A stretch of DNA of 64,000 nt from Endomychus coccineus (taxonomy: Eukaryota; Arthropoda; Insecta; Coleoptera; Endomychidae). Positions 22,480 through 35,669 of this stretch are shown piece after piece. Below the pieces are notes generated by a model. It was not told the DNA's origin. It saw only the letters and a list, made by a program, of their open reading frames with translations, and made no database searches. Both the position numbers and the translations under genes were made by a program. The stretch is from positions 175,677,411 through 175,741,410 of the forward strand of contig OY294068.1 in NCBI GenBank assembly GCA_958510875.1, in the 5' to 3' direction. The first letter of the stretch is position 1, and every line of letters begins with the position of its first letter.

Positions 22480-23110
22480 TCCGATACACCTTGTGGTTAT
22501 CCTGTACGCCTTCTCAGTAGCACAGTATGTGCCCTGAGGTCTCCTCGTCTTCCTGGCAGAACCTGCATAGGGTTGTATCTGACAAACCGATATTATTTAT
22601 GTCTTTGTTGTGTCTAAAGGCCCTGTCAGGAGCCCAATCATGATCCTGGTTGATCGCCTTAGTAGGTACTTCGTGAATTTTGGCGATGGTTCTTTAATGA
22701 ACTATGTGGCCTGTCTCATTCATGCCGCCTTGTTCCACCATTCTCGAGATTGTTATTTCATCCAAGTACTATTATACGATGTGCGCAGCACTGTCACTAT
22801 ACCACAGAAGTGTTCTGGACAAATTAGAGCCCCACGTGGTCCTTCTCGGACCAGTGAGTCAGCCCCTTCGTTTCCTTTGTAAGCTGTGTGGCCTGGTATT
22901 CAGGCTAAGCACAGTCTGTTTTGACTTCCCAACTTTTGTAGGGCTTCTAAACACTCCCAGGTAAGTTTGGGATCGACCCGTGAGGAACTGAATTATAGCC
23001 GCATGGCTGTCAGAGTACATGGCGATGCTTTTTCCCTGGAACTCTCGCCTTAATAGCTCTTCAGCACAGTGATGTAATGCAGAAACTTCTGGCTAAGTGT
23101 ACAGTGTAAG
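22480..23110 (-). pseudogene. I/R1-like LINE RNase H and zinc motif
   Basis: On the minus strand: YSDSHAAI near 23015 (RNase H Asp), then IPGHTAYKGNEGADSL near 22895, the conserved C-terminal RNase H block (GNE.AD). A tail with LLTGP and CRFCQEDEETSGHIL (CCHC-like) follows near 22550-22505. Several stops and frame changes are present. This family differs in sequence from the relics at 9.3 kb and 57.2 kb. It abuts a Jockey-like fragment in the same orientation at about 23120. Confidence 0.75.
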
Positions 23111-23129
23111 ATAAGTATTGTAATCGGCG

Positions 23130-23890
23130 CAAAAACTGAATGAATGACCTTCTTTCCTTTTTTTAAAATTCGTTGGACTCTAGCTATCTTCCAGCTGGGA
23201 CGAAACACACCATATGAAAGGGTGAACAAACTGCAGACAGCTGAAGTTATTTCAGGAGCATATTCCTTGAGAACAAAATGCGCCTAATTGTGCGCTGACG
23301 GAAGACAATTCCAGACATATGGCTATCGATAGCAGCAATATCAGGAGGATCCTTCCCTTGTGGAACCAAAGTAAAATTTGCTGCAAACATTCTGGCAAAA
23401 ACGTTGGCTTTTCTTGTGGTGTAATAGTCAGTGTGCCATCATCTTCGATTATGGGAGGGAATGAACTGGAAATGAAATTTCTACCGATTGCTATGGTGAG
23501 ACTTCAAAACGAACGTGATCCATTCGGGCATTCAATAAGCTTCGAAGTTATTTTGGCATTATATGGCTCTTTCGAAGCGTTTATTGTTCCATTGAACATA
23601 TTTCTGGTTGCAACATATTTTGTTCTGGTCTTCAGACAACGCCAACGACGGTATGCTGTCTGATTTGGAGCGACAGTCCTAGAACAGATTTTATTGAACC
23701 ATCGTTCACCAGATGACGGTGATTTGTCGGTATGGGGTATGTAAGTTTCTATTCCCAGCCTGATAATATCCGAGATCTTTGTGGCACATTGCATTGAGTC
23801 ATCAGATTCAAAACATACGCTCCTTCAAGGAAACTCCGAGAAAAACATGCAAGGACCCCAAACATGTCGTGGAGCAGCCATGATGCATAA
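23130..23890 (-). pseudogene. Jockey-like LINE, endonuclease-RT linker
   Basis: A minus-strand frame (23794-23504) contains KISDIIRLGIETYIPHTDKS, then PSSGERWFNKICSRTVA, the conserved segment downstream of the endonuclease in the Jockey-like family at 19.0 kb. It continues with PNGSRSFWSLAKA, IEDDGTLTITPQE and, near 23200, YGVFRPSWKIARVQRI, the first RT motif. The remaining RT is missing and replaced by the RNase H relic of another LINE, so the two form a chimera. Confidence 0.8.
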
Positions 23891-26800
23891 TCATTCTACG
23901 TGCTTGCTTGATGTTTCCATATAGTATGATTCTATTACTTTGTAATTTTGAACAACAAAATAACACTTGTATGTGAAAAACTTCCGCTTAATATGTATAT
24001 AAGATATCCCAAATAACAAACAATTATCTTCGAAACTGAAGCTCATTAAAAATTCATCTTTATACGTGTATTTTCACGAAAAAATGGAATATCCAAATTT
24101 ACAACATGAAATGCACAGTTAAAACTCAGCAACTGTCACGTTTTGAGTTAGGTATATACTATTTTGTCTCGATTCAAAACTACTACCTTGTCTGTAGGAT
24201 ATAATTCATTTATGATGATTCTTTCCGTACAGCTAACGTCGGAACGTTCTGTTGAAAGACTTGATGACATGTAGTGGAGGTTCCACTATATTGATTGGTA
24301 GGTGAGTGTCATTTTCATTCATGGCTCAACTAATGTACACTTGATATAAACGACAACGAACGTGTACACAGTCAAACAAAACAAAAACCTAACTACAACT
24401 TGATAGGTCGACGCACAAAGCAAATCAACATTGTGAAGACAACCGTTCATCAGACTATCAACAGTTTCACAATCGAATGGCAACCCTCCGTGAACATGTT
24501 TTGCTGTAACGAACGACAATCTCGAAACAACCCTTTAATGAATCCAATTTCTGGCTGGATTATTTAATCTGGTCGTGATATGATATACCCATATAATTTC
24601 AATTCCAAAATCTACCTGTTCACCTTGATATAACTTTAATTGAAAAGAATTGAACGAGTATTTTGAGTCATTGAGCCAAAAATTCATTGCTGGAGGGGAC
24701 TCCAACTGCTAACAAACGCTATCTGAATCCCGTCTCCCTACAACCAAAGTCAGAGAAGTAGTAAAATGAAATGTGATCAATTGATTAAGTGACTTCCCTC
24801 ACTTTTGCAAGCAAAATAGCTGTCGCGTACTCCTATGCGTCAAATTTAAATGATTGTAGGAACAGAATATATATTGGAAATGATCCAGAAGCCGCTAACG
24901 AAAGACGTACTATTCTACTCTATGTTACGTTGAACTCAAATTGTCGCCGCTGATTTTATTGGAGTTTCACCATCATCTGCTTATAGAATAATCGAAAGGG
25001 TGTCTCATGTTATAATGAATTGTGTTGCAAACAAAATTGTGTTCTTCTCTTATTATATCAAGGAATATGAACTATTTGTAACCTCGAATGTAATTCGGAA
25101 ACAGTTGTATTGCTTATCGAATAAAAAAGTAAATGTGTGTTATTATTTGAAATAAGAGACTAAACACATTGAATATGCAGCTTCTCCGGAGAGATATCCC
25201 CCGAAGCTAGAACTGAAGCGCAATGTTATGTGAAGTCATTCACATTGTAACATGTAAACCATTCATTCATACTTCTAATTGGATAAAGCAAGTAGCTCCT
25301 GATTTCCATGGTAATTTCGAGTGAAATTTTCTTCCAAACCAAAATTGTGATGCAATATTCAGTTTCTTTCATATCATCTCAAGGATATAAATGACAAAAT
25401 GATCATTTGAAACTGACATTTAATAATCATATATGTGAAGTTCATGATACAACAAATGACTTTGCCGAATTGTGCTCTTTGATCACCACCTGGAAGCTGT
25501 AGCAAAGCGGCCTTAATAATTATCAATTAGAATTCATTCAGATATCAAACATATTGCTGAGATTCAAGCTGGTTCTAATAACACGCATGGACGTAAACAG
25601 AAATAGGATATCCTTTGTTACCTTTTATTACGAACAAGTCAAGTATATGAGTCCATTTTTTAGTACGACCGTCCCATCATAAATTAATACAGTTTGTTCC
25701 CCAAATCTGTGGGACGAAAACAAGATGTGTAGTCCCTGAATCCTTGTCAAGAAAGGATCATTATAATTTGTAAAATATAGACAAAGTCAAAGAGGTTTCT
25801 CATAGTTTCAATAGGAAATCACAAATTACGTATTCAACAGAAATGGTTCTTAAGAAAACAAGTGCTTCACAGTATATTGATAGTTATAACTTATATTTAT
25901 GATCCAATTTGTAACGACAGGTTGATTGCTTGCTACGGTTTGGATAAAGGTTTTTTACCCTGTCTTTCCTTTTGAGGCTACATTAGAATCACGTAACCAT
26001 AACATAAGACTTGCAGGACGCAGTCGTTTCTGATTGAACATGTAATTAGAATATTATTTTGATATAATTTCCATTCATACCTAACTTCAAGGAAGTCTAA
26101 ATGAGGTCATAAAATTAAGGTCCCGTCAACAAAAATTGAACTGTTTCTTTCACAAATTAGGTAACGCTGCTTTTCACTATTTTTACATCCCTCTTCCCCC
26201 TTCGTCACGGACGTTTATGCAGGTTTATTTGTGTATGATCTATATTTATAACCAGAAAATCACGATTCAATAAAATGCCATAATGTCTCCGTGTAACGCT
26301 CCCGCGTTACAGTTTCGATCGATCAAGTGCTCCGTAAAAGCATATTCTATGTTAAAATGAAAATGCATGTCAAAAATACTGCTCGAAACTGCGCTACCGC
26401 GTCCAAAAACAATACAGATCCTATTTTCACCACTTTAAAGCCATCTGCAAAATTTCAAATCTATACGACCAATAGGAACGGCGCAACAGTCTCCACATTG
26501 GGAGACATGCTCACGCAAACGCACACGCACACGCGCGCACACACACATATGTCAAAAATAATTTAGATCGATTCAGAAATGCTCGCAACGAAAATATTCG
26601 CGTAAATTCGGACAAACATTTTTTTTTGCCCTGATTGTAACGATTCCTTAACACTATATACTACTTATAATAAGGAAAGTAAAACTTCGTAGTATTTGTA
26701 GGAAGAAGCAATAGTCACATTTATTTATTAAACATTTTTTTTATCGAACTTTCAATAGTTATTTTATTTAAGTTGAGAATGGATTTTCATCACGTAATGG

Positions 26801-27711
26801 CTGATTTTATTCATCTTTTGAGTGTATGATACATACTCACCTTTGAATATTTCATTGATATTCAATCCTATACTAATTACCATCTCGCAATGCTCTGGAT
26901 TGATTGAATTTTTCAAGCAACAGTACTTTAATATTTCATTCCTGGGTTTGATTTTTATGGTGAGGCACCGCTCCCCTGTCTACCCGTAGAAGCCGCCACT
27001 GGGACTAATTTATTTCAGAAGCATAGAATCGTTCCAAACCAAACTTAAAGTATTGGTAGATCAAGTACTTATCCTTTCCGTGCTTCGTTCGAAGTAAGGT
27101 CTTGGTTGGGAGCTCTTCACTAACCCTCAAGGAAAATTCAATATTTAGATTATGAAGTTTGTTTAGACAAGGGGGCCAACCTGAACTCCAAGACGTGATC
27201 GTATGAAGGATTCGAATAATGTGCTATTTCGTTTGATTAACAAGGTACGGGAGGAATGTGTACTGAGGACCCTTACGCTGGACTTTCGTGATAACAAGAT
27301 GGTTCAATAACCGATTGATGCTAATGAAATTACAGTATTACGTATATCTTCCATGAATTACTACATATAACTCGAGAGATATAGGATCAAAGATTTTTCA
27401 ATCTCAGCATAGAGAACCAGAGATATCCAATATGTGAACTATGAACTAGGATACTGCGTACATAATAATATAAGACCCTTGCACGAATTATTTTGATAAA
27501 ACCAGTGATATGATAAGCACCGCCGTTCCAAATATCTCAATGTATTTCAGAATTATATCAGACGCTCTACTGGGTGAACTTGATGTCTATATTATAAACA
27601 TGAACGAACTAACAATAACTTGTCTACTCCCCTGTTAATGCAATAGCTTTACGGGCATCAACTAACAAAGAATTTATTCATCAATAGAGGGAACAAGCAT
27701 AATATGCAGGC
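23891..27711. other. Long non-coding stretch
   Basis: No convincing gene. It holds a CA/CG microsatellite (26513-26548) and, at 26950-27001, a sequence ending gaagccgccactg that resembles the right terminus of the hAT element at 55.5 kb, without a partner end. A frame at 26327-26566 is an artefact of the microsatellite. Confidence 0.4.
26513..26548. repeat. (CA)n/(CG) microsatellite
   Basis: Imperfect run of cacacg/cgcaca units. Confidence 0.85.
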
Positions 27712-28548
27712 TGACCCAGGGTTGAACCAGCAAACGTTTCGGATCGGATTCTCAGGTGAAAATGGGTTTGTTCTTCTCATAAGCATGTATCCTAACTTAA
27801 TTCGTTTTCGGGATACTAGGTGTCAAAGCTATTATAAAAACTTAGTTATTAATTAATTACTCGTAAATCTTCTGGCTTATTATGATAAAACTTGGCAAGA
27901 TTGATTGCAGTAATAATGGTGTTCTTTTAATGTAATTAAAATTACATTATTAATTCCTCTGGCGCCCCTGAGGTTAATCTAATTAATATTAGGATGAATC
28001 ATTGTACGCCACTGATTTTTGTATGTTCATTTTTGTAGATTATAGAACTGAAAATTCAATTTTCTTAGTCTCCAATTTTTTCAATTTTTGAGAACTTGCA
28101 TGTAACAGAAAAAATTAATTTCCACATCAATCAGATCAAAGGTAGCCAGGCACAATCTCGACAACAATTGAGGGTTTGTTTTTGTCAATGTTTGACAGCC
28201 TGTCTCACGTTCATTGATTAATACGAGTTTCGATCCATTTAAGATGCGTTTATGCGTAGTCTGCGGAATGGTTAAAGATTTGTCCTAATATCAATTAGAT
28301 TGCACCCTGGGATGCCAACGGATTTAATGATTAAATCAAAAGCAGCCTTTCATTACCGCAAATAAGTATGCAAAGTCTTATCAAATGCGGGCAAAAGGTT
28401 CTTGAGTGGATAATAAAAGAATTTTTCTAAAAACTTTGACACGTTGTATCTCAAAAACTAAGCAATCTAGGACACATGCTTGTGAGAAAAAATCTTATTT
28501 TCACCTAAGAAACCGATCCTAAACATTTGGCAGTTTAACCCTGGGTCA
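27712..28548. mobile_element. Non-autonomous element with ~145-bp inverted repeats
   Basis: Arms 27712-27857 and 28403-28548 are imperfect reverse complements beginning tgacccagggtt and sharing aggtgaaaat and gtgtcaaag blocks. The ~545-bp centre has no coding frame but holds a small palindrome (aatgtaatt-aaaattacatt). No clear target duplication was found. The class is unknown. Confidence 0.75.
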
Positions 28549-29990
28549 TCATGTATAATTGCATGCCCAATTCATTCTGGCTCTACCAATCGGTTCTAAA
28601 ACCAGTTCATAATTCTCAAAGAACCAGAAGTGAGAACGATGTAATGGAATCAGTCGATGGGAACAGAATTAACATTGGAATTATTTTATTATTGATTCAA
28701 GTCGATAATCCGGCCAATATAGCACGATGTAGTTTTGCAGCATGCAAATGAGCAATCGAATATTATGATTATAAACTTTCCAGTGAATTCATCCCAACCA
28801 AATCATAAATTCAATAAGTCTATGATTCTAAATCATTACGTTGAATTCCACTTAGTAGATTTGATATTTTCATATTATAAGCTGACGAGAATTATTTCTT
28901 CTTTCCAGTTTCGTCGTTCCTTCTAGGTTTTAGAGTAGGGACTGTAATTATCACTCAATACCTCTGAGGATATTTGATTTCCAAAGATATCAATGGATGG
29001 AACATTTATCACGAATAAGTTAAATGATGTAAACAAAGTGACTTAGAGTTCACAATGGTTTTGAGTTCGCTGGGTCTCGTCAGTACTCTGAGGCAACCCT
29101 TGTTTTTAACATTTTGTGTCATAGAAATCTCTTGTAATCTTAAGATATACGCGACTAACTGACGAGATTAAACTGACAGCCATAGTATATGCAAACAAAA
29201 ATGCATAGTCTTACTCCAAATTTCACCAGGTAAAAGCCATATTTTAATATACAGTATGTCCAAGATAAGGTTGTCCATTATGGGGATATCACTTGAGGTT
29301 ATAGATACAGTTTTGGTTGGAAATGGAAAAGTTGCTTAACTAATGAGCCATTCTCATGAAAGTGTGGAATTTCCATTCTCAAGCAAAACAGAATTTCTTG
29401 ATTTCCTATTTTATTTCTTCTATCGTTACCATCAAAATGGAAGGAAATAAAGAACTCTTTTCCAAAGCAAATATTCATAGAATCTTCACAATTAGTGAGA
29501 TTGGGCATCCTAATGCTTGAATAGAATCAAATGTTGGAGTTGACATTCTATTAATAACAATTTTTGCAACAAAAATCTAAAATTAACGAACAATATTTCA
29601 CACATGTATCCAAGGTTACAAGAAATACTATCATCGGAGTTGAATGTAAGTAACATGATTGATAATTCTTGCAAATGTTATGCAGTTTGAAGCATGACTT
29701 TCATTAATGTTACTGCTGAGCAATATTCTTCCTGTGAATTATATATTCTGGATGGAAATCTGAACGTTTCTAATGTCTACATTATATGACATATAAGAGT
29801 TGAATCGATCATATGGCGGATGCGCTGGAATATTTATTCTGCTCCAAATTAACTTAACAGTTTCATATTTAATCCAATACTGGTCGTTGTCGGGAGTTAA
29901 GGGACATAAGGGGTACTCCCATGCGCATTGTGTTCTAGGTACGAGATAATGCTATCCTCAACTTTGTCGATTCTTTATCGCATCTATTAA
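28549..29990. other. Intergenic, no gene seen
   Basis: Short frames at 28551-28926 and 29299-29508 lack recognisable domains. At 29250 tatacagtatgtccaagata looks like a mariner end, but no partner was found. Confidence 0.35.
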
Positions 29991-29993
29991 GAT

Positions 29994-30600
29994 TCAATAC
30001 CCCGATCGATCTGACTCAAGCTGTATAAGTGGAGTACAACATCTCGTGTATGCGCTAGTATATTTAATCAGATTGGGAATAATCTCTTTATTAACAAAGG
30101 AACTATGCATTTTTGAAAGAACATCTTCTGTAGATAATACATCGACGGATATTGATGTACATCCAGTTAGCTTTAGATGTTTGGCCTTGAAAATAAGCAT
30201 TTGGCAGTTACTTTATAGCTCGTCTTAGTTGCACTTATCACCCTCTCCAATTCGATTGCACGTTCCAAGGTAGTTTGTAAACTCAATTAACGATAATGGT
30301 AAGAACCACATTATTGATAACGTTTGGCTTCCCAAATGCGATTGATCCAACTGCAATACAAAGAAATACACGCCGTCTTACTTTGGTCACACTACCACAC
30401 AATTTCAAAGTGTGCCTGCCACTAATAAGGTTAGTTGAGAAGGGAATCAGAATGGATATAATCACGAATATTTTCGTGATAAAATAGCGTTCACATCCTT
30501 CAATAACATATAACAACTGATGAAAGGGCTGAGAGTGTTGCTCTATAATATCTGAGCACGGTTTTTTTTTGGCTTGCAAGGAACGGCCATGTCTTATCAT
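29994..30600 (-). other. Coding-like minus-strand frames, possible receptor remnant
   Basis: The upstream frame (30600-30283) has a hydrophobic run (ITKIFVIISILIPFSTNLIS) and VFLCIAVGSIAFGKPNV. The downstream frame (30200-29994) includes AKHLKLTGCTSISVDV. The LTGC...VD pattern faintly recalls insect gustatory receptor C-termini, but the usual TYhhhhhQF ending is absent. The joining intron was not established. This could be a decayed membrane-protein gene or chance. Confidence 0.2.
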
Positions 30601-30706
30601 TTAACAGGTTCGGTACTGGGTTCTTATGGAACTTAGAAATACTGGCAGATGGTTGGAATCACAATCTTGCGTACAAAATGTGATGTATGGCTTTAATATT
30701 CACTAC

Positions 30707-30820
30707 ATGATATTTTATAATACTAGCTTAGACCGACTAAGAGCTAACTGCACTAGCTAACTTACTGAACTCACTGAACTTCTTACCATCATCTAATGTA
30801 CTTAAATATCTATTCTCAAG
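30707..30820 (+). repeat. Dispersed inverted repeat, left copy
   Basis: ttataatactagcttagacc, gactaagagctaact and tacttaaatatctatt recur in reverse complement at 36095-36180. The BEL/Pao insertion lies between. Could be ends of an older large element or two independent copies. Confidence 0.55.
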
Positions 30821-33639
30821 AAAGAAGCCTTGCTTCTCTAATAATAGTCCTTGCTATAGTTTGGCGTAGGTTGACCTACGTGGCGGCATTGACACTCATG
30901 TCTTGCACTCACGGTCGGAACATTGTCGACTCATCATTTGTTATGCTATATAATACAAATAACAAATATGTTGTATGTTTATATTCGATGAACATTATTA
31001 TGACATGAGAAAATTGGATATTGTGAGTTATATAATCTCTTCGGGATATCACAAAACGTCGATGTGTTGAATAATATTCACAGTTTCTGCGGTAAAACAT
31101 GGAAAAATGTGGGAACTAAAAAAATTAACTCGCGTCTATTTATAATATAAATATGAACTCTACTAAGTGAAATTCACCGTAATATTTTGAAATCAATAGA
31201 TTATTGAATATAATTGAGTTGGAATAAATTCCCCTAAATGCTTATAATCCTATGCAATTGCTCATTTGCATGCTGCAAAATAATATCACGCTATATTTCC
31301 CGGATTATCGATTCAAACCAATTATAAAATAATACCAATGCTAATTTTGTTTCCATCGAACTGAACTGTCCATTACATTGTTCCCACATCTACGTCAACA
31401 ATAGAAATAACTTAATTACACATACTATTTCGGGATTTACTATGTAGTCAGTTCAACTGGAATTTCAATACTTTATAATGAACAATTACACTGTATATTT
31501 TATGGAGAAGGTCAATTTTTATATTCCCAGATGACATTCTTCACTACCTGCATTCGTGAAAATTACATTAATTCACTGAGTTGCTTAAAAAAAACTGAAA
31601 TAAGTGAATTCCAGTTTCTTTATCTATCAATCAAATATGATATGGAAGTTTCCTCATCTTCTGAATTCAAAATCGGAACAATTGAAATTGAAAGGATGTT
31701 ATGTAACTCGGAAAGGTGAAGGCTTCGAAAATAAATAACTCTGAATGCCGATTTCAGATTATCTATTTGGAATCTAGATACATTTACTTGTGTAACGCCA
31801 AGAGGTGTAAGCGGATCTGATGGAAGGTTTCAAGCTGCGGATTCGATGTGTATGATCAATATCAAATTTATTCTCATCAGAGTATGTAATGGAAGACAAC
31901 CGATATCCTAATAATTTCTAGATTTTATGTTCTGAAAATGTAGATACATGTTTGATTTTATTTCTGGTTTTGAGTGGTCAGGAATAATAGGAGAAGCGCT
32001 GTTATTTGTTATGCCCTAGGAATAATATGGTATATTCATGATAGGCGTACGTTCAAAATAAAAATTATTTCAAGTAACTGGAAACTGCCATAGAAGATTT
32101 AAAATACACTTTACGTATTCACTTGCTCTGAAAGATTGAATAATTCGTTTAAAAACTCAAAAACGCTTGGCATTTGGAATTTGCCATAATTTATAAGTTG
32201 AGAGAGAAATTTAATGGATGAACATATATTTTAGTTATTTAATTTAATTAAGTATTATGTACTATTTCTTTCTAGTGTATGATAATAATGGAGGGTAAAT
32301 ATGCGCCAATTATGAGAAATTATTGATTTAGCGAAAATTTTCTGAATTGATTGGCTTAATTAGTCTAATCGGTTCACCACAAACAGGTTACTTTCTGAAC
32401 ACGGTATTTGATATCACATTTATCGATATAAAATAATAATAAATTGATTAAGTAATATATAACACTCAATAGTTTAAATTGGGAATAAGAATAATGAGGA
32501 AATAATTACGTTATTGAAGATATGAATCCATTGAGCATATAAATAATATCAATTTTTCAAATTAATGGATAAAATTTTGTTGAGAAAAAAAAATTCTCAA
32601 AGAGTAATGGTAATTAATAAATAGTAAACGTAATCATTACATTTTAAAGTATTAGGTATTGATACATTAGTTCAAGAATATTATTAACAATAACCTTAAT
32701 TAATTATCAAAAAATGTAGCATCAAAGGCAGTAGCTATATATATTAGATATATTGATTAGAATTGGTTTGCCAGAGAAAATTATCCCAGAAAACTATTAA
32801 ATGTTAAGTGGTAAATGCTGGACCAACAATAACGTGGTTAACATATGGTTATTCTAGGATGGAAACTAGTTAATATTCTGAAAAGTATAAACCACTGAGT
32901 ATGCAGAATTATTTCAGGGTTCGTATATCTAGAGCGATAAAGGATTAATCATATATTATTATTAACAGTTATACAATTTTTACCGATTATTATTATTAGA
33001 ACATTATAATTATGATGATGAGATATAATTTCAAATTAAATTGATATAGGATTAGGATAATGGTTACATATTATTTGGAAATGCGCTTTGCGTACAACAA
33101 AATACCTTTTGTCAATCATAACAATAATATAAAATTCGCAACAAAGCATATTTCATCCATATTATAGTAAACATAGTACCAATTAAATCATCGAAATAAT
33201 TTGCTAGCGAATATTTCATTCGATTTTTCAATAACAATCAAGTGGCTGTAGATGTAGAAATGAACCCAGAATGTCACGGGACAATTGAAATATGTTACAA
33301 ATCAAAATCAGTCAAATATATGTCGTGGAGGAATTGAATGAAAATCATAAAGATAAACGTAGGTGCAGTAGTAGTAGAAGAAGAAGATCTAATCGAGATT
33401 TAGTTCGAAAGAGGTCCGACAAAAATGTTATAATGGTTATAGTTGAGAAGAAGTGTAGCATTATGTAAGTCTACAGCTCTGGTCTACACAAATGTTTTGG
33501 GTACACTGTGGAAAAGTCTGACAGCAGTAATATGAGTTACAAAATATTTTTAAATGATTCCATATCTGATGGAGGTTGAAGAGATAATTGACGTAAGACT
33601 GGAGCTTTGATCCACATATGACTTATAGTCCAGTCAATA
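30821..33639. other. Very AT-rich non-coding stretch
   Basis: No recognisable frames. Includes short purine-rich runs (gtagtagaagaagaagat near 33370). Confidence 0.4.
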
Positions 33640-33880
33640 AGCTGGAGAACTTTCTAAAAAAAAAGCAGGGCGTGGTATCTTTGGCCTGTTCGCCCCTAAA
33701 TGCTAAATTAACCTCATTTTCACCACTTTTTTCAAGATAATTTCTTATTTATCAGAAAAGGAAAACTAAGCCTCCAAAATGGGTTCTAGGAGGTTTCTTG
33801 TGTCGCTGAACAAGAATCCAAGGTCATCTTCTCGGAATACTCATGTGATTATAATTTTATACATAACAAATTTTGGCAGT
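33640..33880 (+). repeat. 'GGTCGCTGA' repeat family, left half, split by BEL/Pao
   Basis: aaaatgggttctaggaggtt followed by tgtcgctgaacaagaatcc matches 62050-62105. The homology resumes at 35875 after the retrotransposon. The last five bases, gcagt (33876-33880), are the target duplication. Confidence 0.75.
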
Positions 33881-34081
33881 TGTTGTATATCACCCTGTAC
33901 TTCATTATCCATCTTGATTGTGTGTTGTCATGATAGATGTCATATTATTAAAAAAGATTTTTGATTGTCAATAAAAAATAAAAGTAGCATGTTCAATAGT
34001 TTTCAGCTCGTAAATTCGTATATCTATACAGAATAGTTTGACCTCAAGAGAGAAAACTATCTGAAGATATGTTTTCTAAAA
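33881..34081 (+). repeat. 5' LTR of BEL/Pao element
   Basis: About 90% similar to 35670-35869 by eye. Starts TG; its last bases read ctaaaa instead of ctaaca. Confidence 0.9.
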
Positions 34082-34100
34082 TTTGGCGACCGTGACAGGA
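34082..34100 (+). promoter_or_regulatory. Primer-binding-like site
   Basis: tttggcgaccgtgacagg directly after the 5' LTR, the position and look of the tRNA primer site in Pao/BEL elements. The tRNA was not determined. Confidence 0.7.
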
Positions 34101-35551
34101 CACGAACTTGCAATCTTGCAAACTGTGGTTTCTTCCCTATCTGTGACCAAAAAATGTACATGGTACTATCGGTATTTCTCGAAGTTCATCAAAATTGTTA
34201 GTTTTGTTGGATGGATCAAGAGATTTATAACGATTGTTATAAAGCGAGATGGTAATCATTATGGAATTTTGATTGATGAAGAACTGAAAGGTGCAAAAAA
34301 ATCAGTTATTCGTTTGATACAACAAGACAGTTTTGAATCAATAAAAGATTCGAAGTTATCATCATTGTGTCCGTTTTATGATGAAGAAGGATTGATAAGG
34401 TTACGCACTGAAATTTCTGATAGAAATGATATAGTAGAATTTTGTATGCCATATGTTTTGCCATCAAACCACGAAGTTGTTAGACGCTTGATTTTCGAGA
34501 AACATATTAAGAATGGCCACATCGGTATTCATTGATGCGAATTCTGAGAGAAAACTATTGGATTCTAAAATATAGACGCACCGTGAGATCTGTAATAAGC
34601 ACTACTCACAGGGGATTCAAAGGTAAACTACTCGACACACCTGCGATGAGTTTACCAGAAGCTAGAGTCCGTGACGCGGCAGTTGTTGAAGTCCTTGGCA
34701 TAGATTTGGCGGGTCCATTATACTTGAAAACTAACGAGAAGGCTTGAATAGTCCTTTACAAGTTGCAGTGTACAGAGCAGTACACCTTGAATTGACCTCT
34801 TCTCTGTCAAGTAACGGATTTTTACAGACCCTAAGAAGATTTATCGCTTTTAGAAGACCTTCAATCATATACACAGATTGCAGAACGAACTTCATCGAAT
34901 CAGAAAATGTTTTCGCCAATTTGTATTGGAGAGAAGTAGTTAAAGGTTGTTCTACAATACAAAAAATCGACTGGCGGCTCAATCCTCCAACAGCAGCTTG
35001 ATGGGGTGGTTTGTGGGAGCGACTCATAAGACTCATGAAAGATGTACTACGTAAAATTCTTGGGAAGACTTGCCTAAATTTTGAAGAACTGCAGACTTTG
35101 TGACTGTGAAGCAGTATTGATTGCTCGATCATCAACCTACATGTCTGAAGACCCAAATGATTGTATTGTCTTCACACCGGAGATGTTTCCACAAGACATT
35201 GATGGAGTTGGAGTAGCAGACATTGATTTAGTTGAAGTCAAAGATTAGGCTGAACACTACCGATATTGTTTAAAATTGGAAGGTAATTTGAACAAACGAT
35301 TTAATTCCGAATATTTAGGCCAACTAACATTATTTCCGAAGAAGTCTAATGACACTGTAAAAGTAGGGGATGTTGTTCTCGTATCGGATTACAGTAAGAA
35401 AAAATTGGAATGGCCTATGGGTCGAATTGTCGAAACGGTACCTGGACGTGATGGAAAAATTAGAATTGTAAGGTTAAAGACTGCGCCGGAAGTTCGCAAG
35501 ATCTTTCGAAAAAGTTGTAGAGAAAGAAACAAAAAAATGTTTCCGAAATGA
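34083..35551 (+). pseudogene. BEL/Pao integrase region remnant
   Basis: The frame opens in the primer-site region without an ATG, as expected for a deletion junction. Order: segment before integrase (VGWIKRFITIVIKRDGNHY, then LKGAKKSVIRLIQQDSF); zinc-binding-like part (EKHIKNGHIGIH, whose paired Cys residues are lost: SVISTTHRG); DDE core with EVLGIDLAGPL near 34690, RAVHLELTSSLSS, IIYTDCRTNF near 34865 and, after a TGA, GLWERLIRLMKD near 35010 (the Glu); DUF5641 C-terminus (VKVGDVVLVSDYSKKKLEWP, then GRDGKIRIVRLKT, 35276-35551). Stops near 34535, 34745 and 35000 plus a frame change disable it. The integrase inserted the cDNA copy into the host genome. Confidence 0.88.
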
Positions 35552-35669
35552 TAATGAGATCACTGAGCCGGTTGTACATATGAGATATGGAAGGAGGGTG
35601 AAAGTACCATCAAGATGCAAAAATTAGTTGTGTCACAGATTTGGTTTTTAGTGACACAAGGTGAGAGTA

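Noticed and set aside
26327..26566. 79-codon frame
   Set aside because: Runs into the CA microsatellite (Thr-His repeats) and has no recognisable domain.
26950..27001. hAT-like right terminus gaagccgccactg
   Set aside because: No matching left end or 8-bp duplication was found, so it is mentioned only within the gap description.
29250..29285. Mariner-like end tatacagtatgtccaagata
   Set aside because: No inverted partner or transposase nearby.
34731..35156. 141-codon minus-strand frame
   Set aside because: Antisense shadow of the BEL/Pao integrase, which has recognisable motifs on the plus strand.
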